DNA from: Hyphomicrobiales bacterium
Lineage (GTDB): Bacteria; Pseudomonadota; Alphaproteobacteria; Rhizobiales; Kaistiaceae
Length of the DNA stretch: 6,182 nucleotides
NCBI GenBank assembly: GCA_017305815.1
Contig: JAFKJZ010000668.1
Span: 1-6,182 of the forward strand
Direction: 5' to 3'
A program made the position numbers and the translations under genes. The notes beneath the pieces are model-generated. The model worked only from the letters and a program-made list of their open reading frames with translations. It ran no database searches and was not told where the DNA came from. This document shows, piece by piece, positions 5,810 through 6,182 of the stretch. Each line of letters begins with the position of its first letter. The first letter of the stretch is position 1.

Positions 5810-6182
5810 TCAGAAGAAGGTCTTGGCTGCGACCGTCGCCGCCGAGCCGAGCGGGCCGGCCACGAAAACGAAGAGCATCACGAACAGCCCGGACAGGCCG
5901 AGCACGAGACGAAGCTCGCCCGACATCGGCTCGAAGGCGCCCGCCGGCTCGTCGAAATACATGATCTTGACGACGCGGAGATAATAGTAGGCGCCCACGA
6001 CGCTGGAGAGCACGCCGATCACCGACAGGATGTAGAGGTGAGCCTCGATCGCCGCCAGGAAGACGTAGAACTTGGCGAAGAAGCCGGCCAGCGGCGGGAT
6101 ACCCGCCAGCGAGAACAGGATCATCGCGAAGATGAAGGCCACCACCGGATGGGTGCGCGACAAGCCGGCGAGATCGCTGATC
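5810..6182 (-). CDS. nuoN: NADH-quinone oxidoreductase subunit N (3' end only, 123 codons)
   Basis: Membrane subunit of respiratory complex I, one of the three antiporter-like subunits (NuoL, M, N) that move protons as NADH reduces quinone. Only the last 123 residues are visible; the start lies beyond base 6182. The segment from [10 protein letters not shown] through [19 protein letters not shown] is the typical conserved C-terminal region of NuoN. It is followed by [15 protein letters not shown], also usual for this subunit. Three membrane helices can be seen at about 12-34, 45-72 and 90-110 of the visible part. The TGA at 5812-5810 is four bases before the birA ATG. In Rhizobiales nuoN is the last gene of the nuo operon, so birA and the genes after it may be read through from the nuo promoter. 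Nothing odd is seen in the visible part. Confidence 0.95.
   Translation of the reverse strand, partial: ISDLAGLSRTHPVVAFIFAMILFSLAGIPPLAGFFAKFYVFLAAIEAHLYILSVIGVLSSVVGAYYYLRVVKIMYFDEPAGAFEPMSGELRLVLGLSGLFVMLFVFVAGPLGSAATVAAKTFF

Overview
The window looks like chromosomal DNA from an alphaproteobacterium, most likely Hyphomicrobiales (Rhizobiales). The grounds are the high G+C content, protein sequences typical of that order, and a gene order I recall from it: nuoN, birA, rnj, mce, a DUF1467 gene, proS, lolC. Every protein-coding gene I can support is on the minus strand, so the genes are transcribed from the right edge to the left edge. Genus and species cannot be fixed from this sequence alone.

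Right half (6182 to 2712): a tightly packed gene string that reads as one operon. It starts with the 3' end of nuoN (respiratory complex I). It continues with birA (biotin-protein ligase, 4 bases after nuoN), rnj (ribonuclease J, ATGA overlap with birA), mce (methylmalonyl-CoA epimerase) and a small two-helix DUF1467 membrane protein (5 bases after mce). It closes at a very strong, symmetric intrinsic terminator (2645-2680). The main anomaly is in rnj. The first 249 codons and the last 267 codons are well conserved but lie in different frames. About 45 residues expected between them are absent, so a deletion of 3n+2 bases (about 134 by comparison with family length) seems to have broken the gene near 4225, unless this is an assembly error.

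Middle (2212 to 2711): 500 bases without a recognised gene. This stretch holds the terminator, several hairpins, one short palindrome and a possible 21-codon ORF on the plus strand. The terminator works on paper in both directions, yet no recognised gene runs towards it on the plus strand. That leaves room for an unannotated small RNA, which is an inference only.

Left part (2211 to 1): proS (short, alphaproteobacterial prolyl-tRNA synthetase), followed after 28 bases by the 5' part of lolC, the permease of the lipoprotein-releasing ABC transporter, which runs off the window.

Functional links are modest. BirA attaches biotin to carboxylases such as acetyl-CoA and propionyl-CoA carboxylase, and Mce acts one step after propionyl-CoA carboxylase. 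The rest is housekeeping: respiration, RNA turnover, translation and envelope lipoprotein sorting. I see no mobile element, CRISPR array, tRNA, rRNA or evident new multi-gene system.
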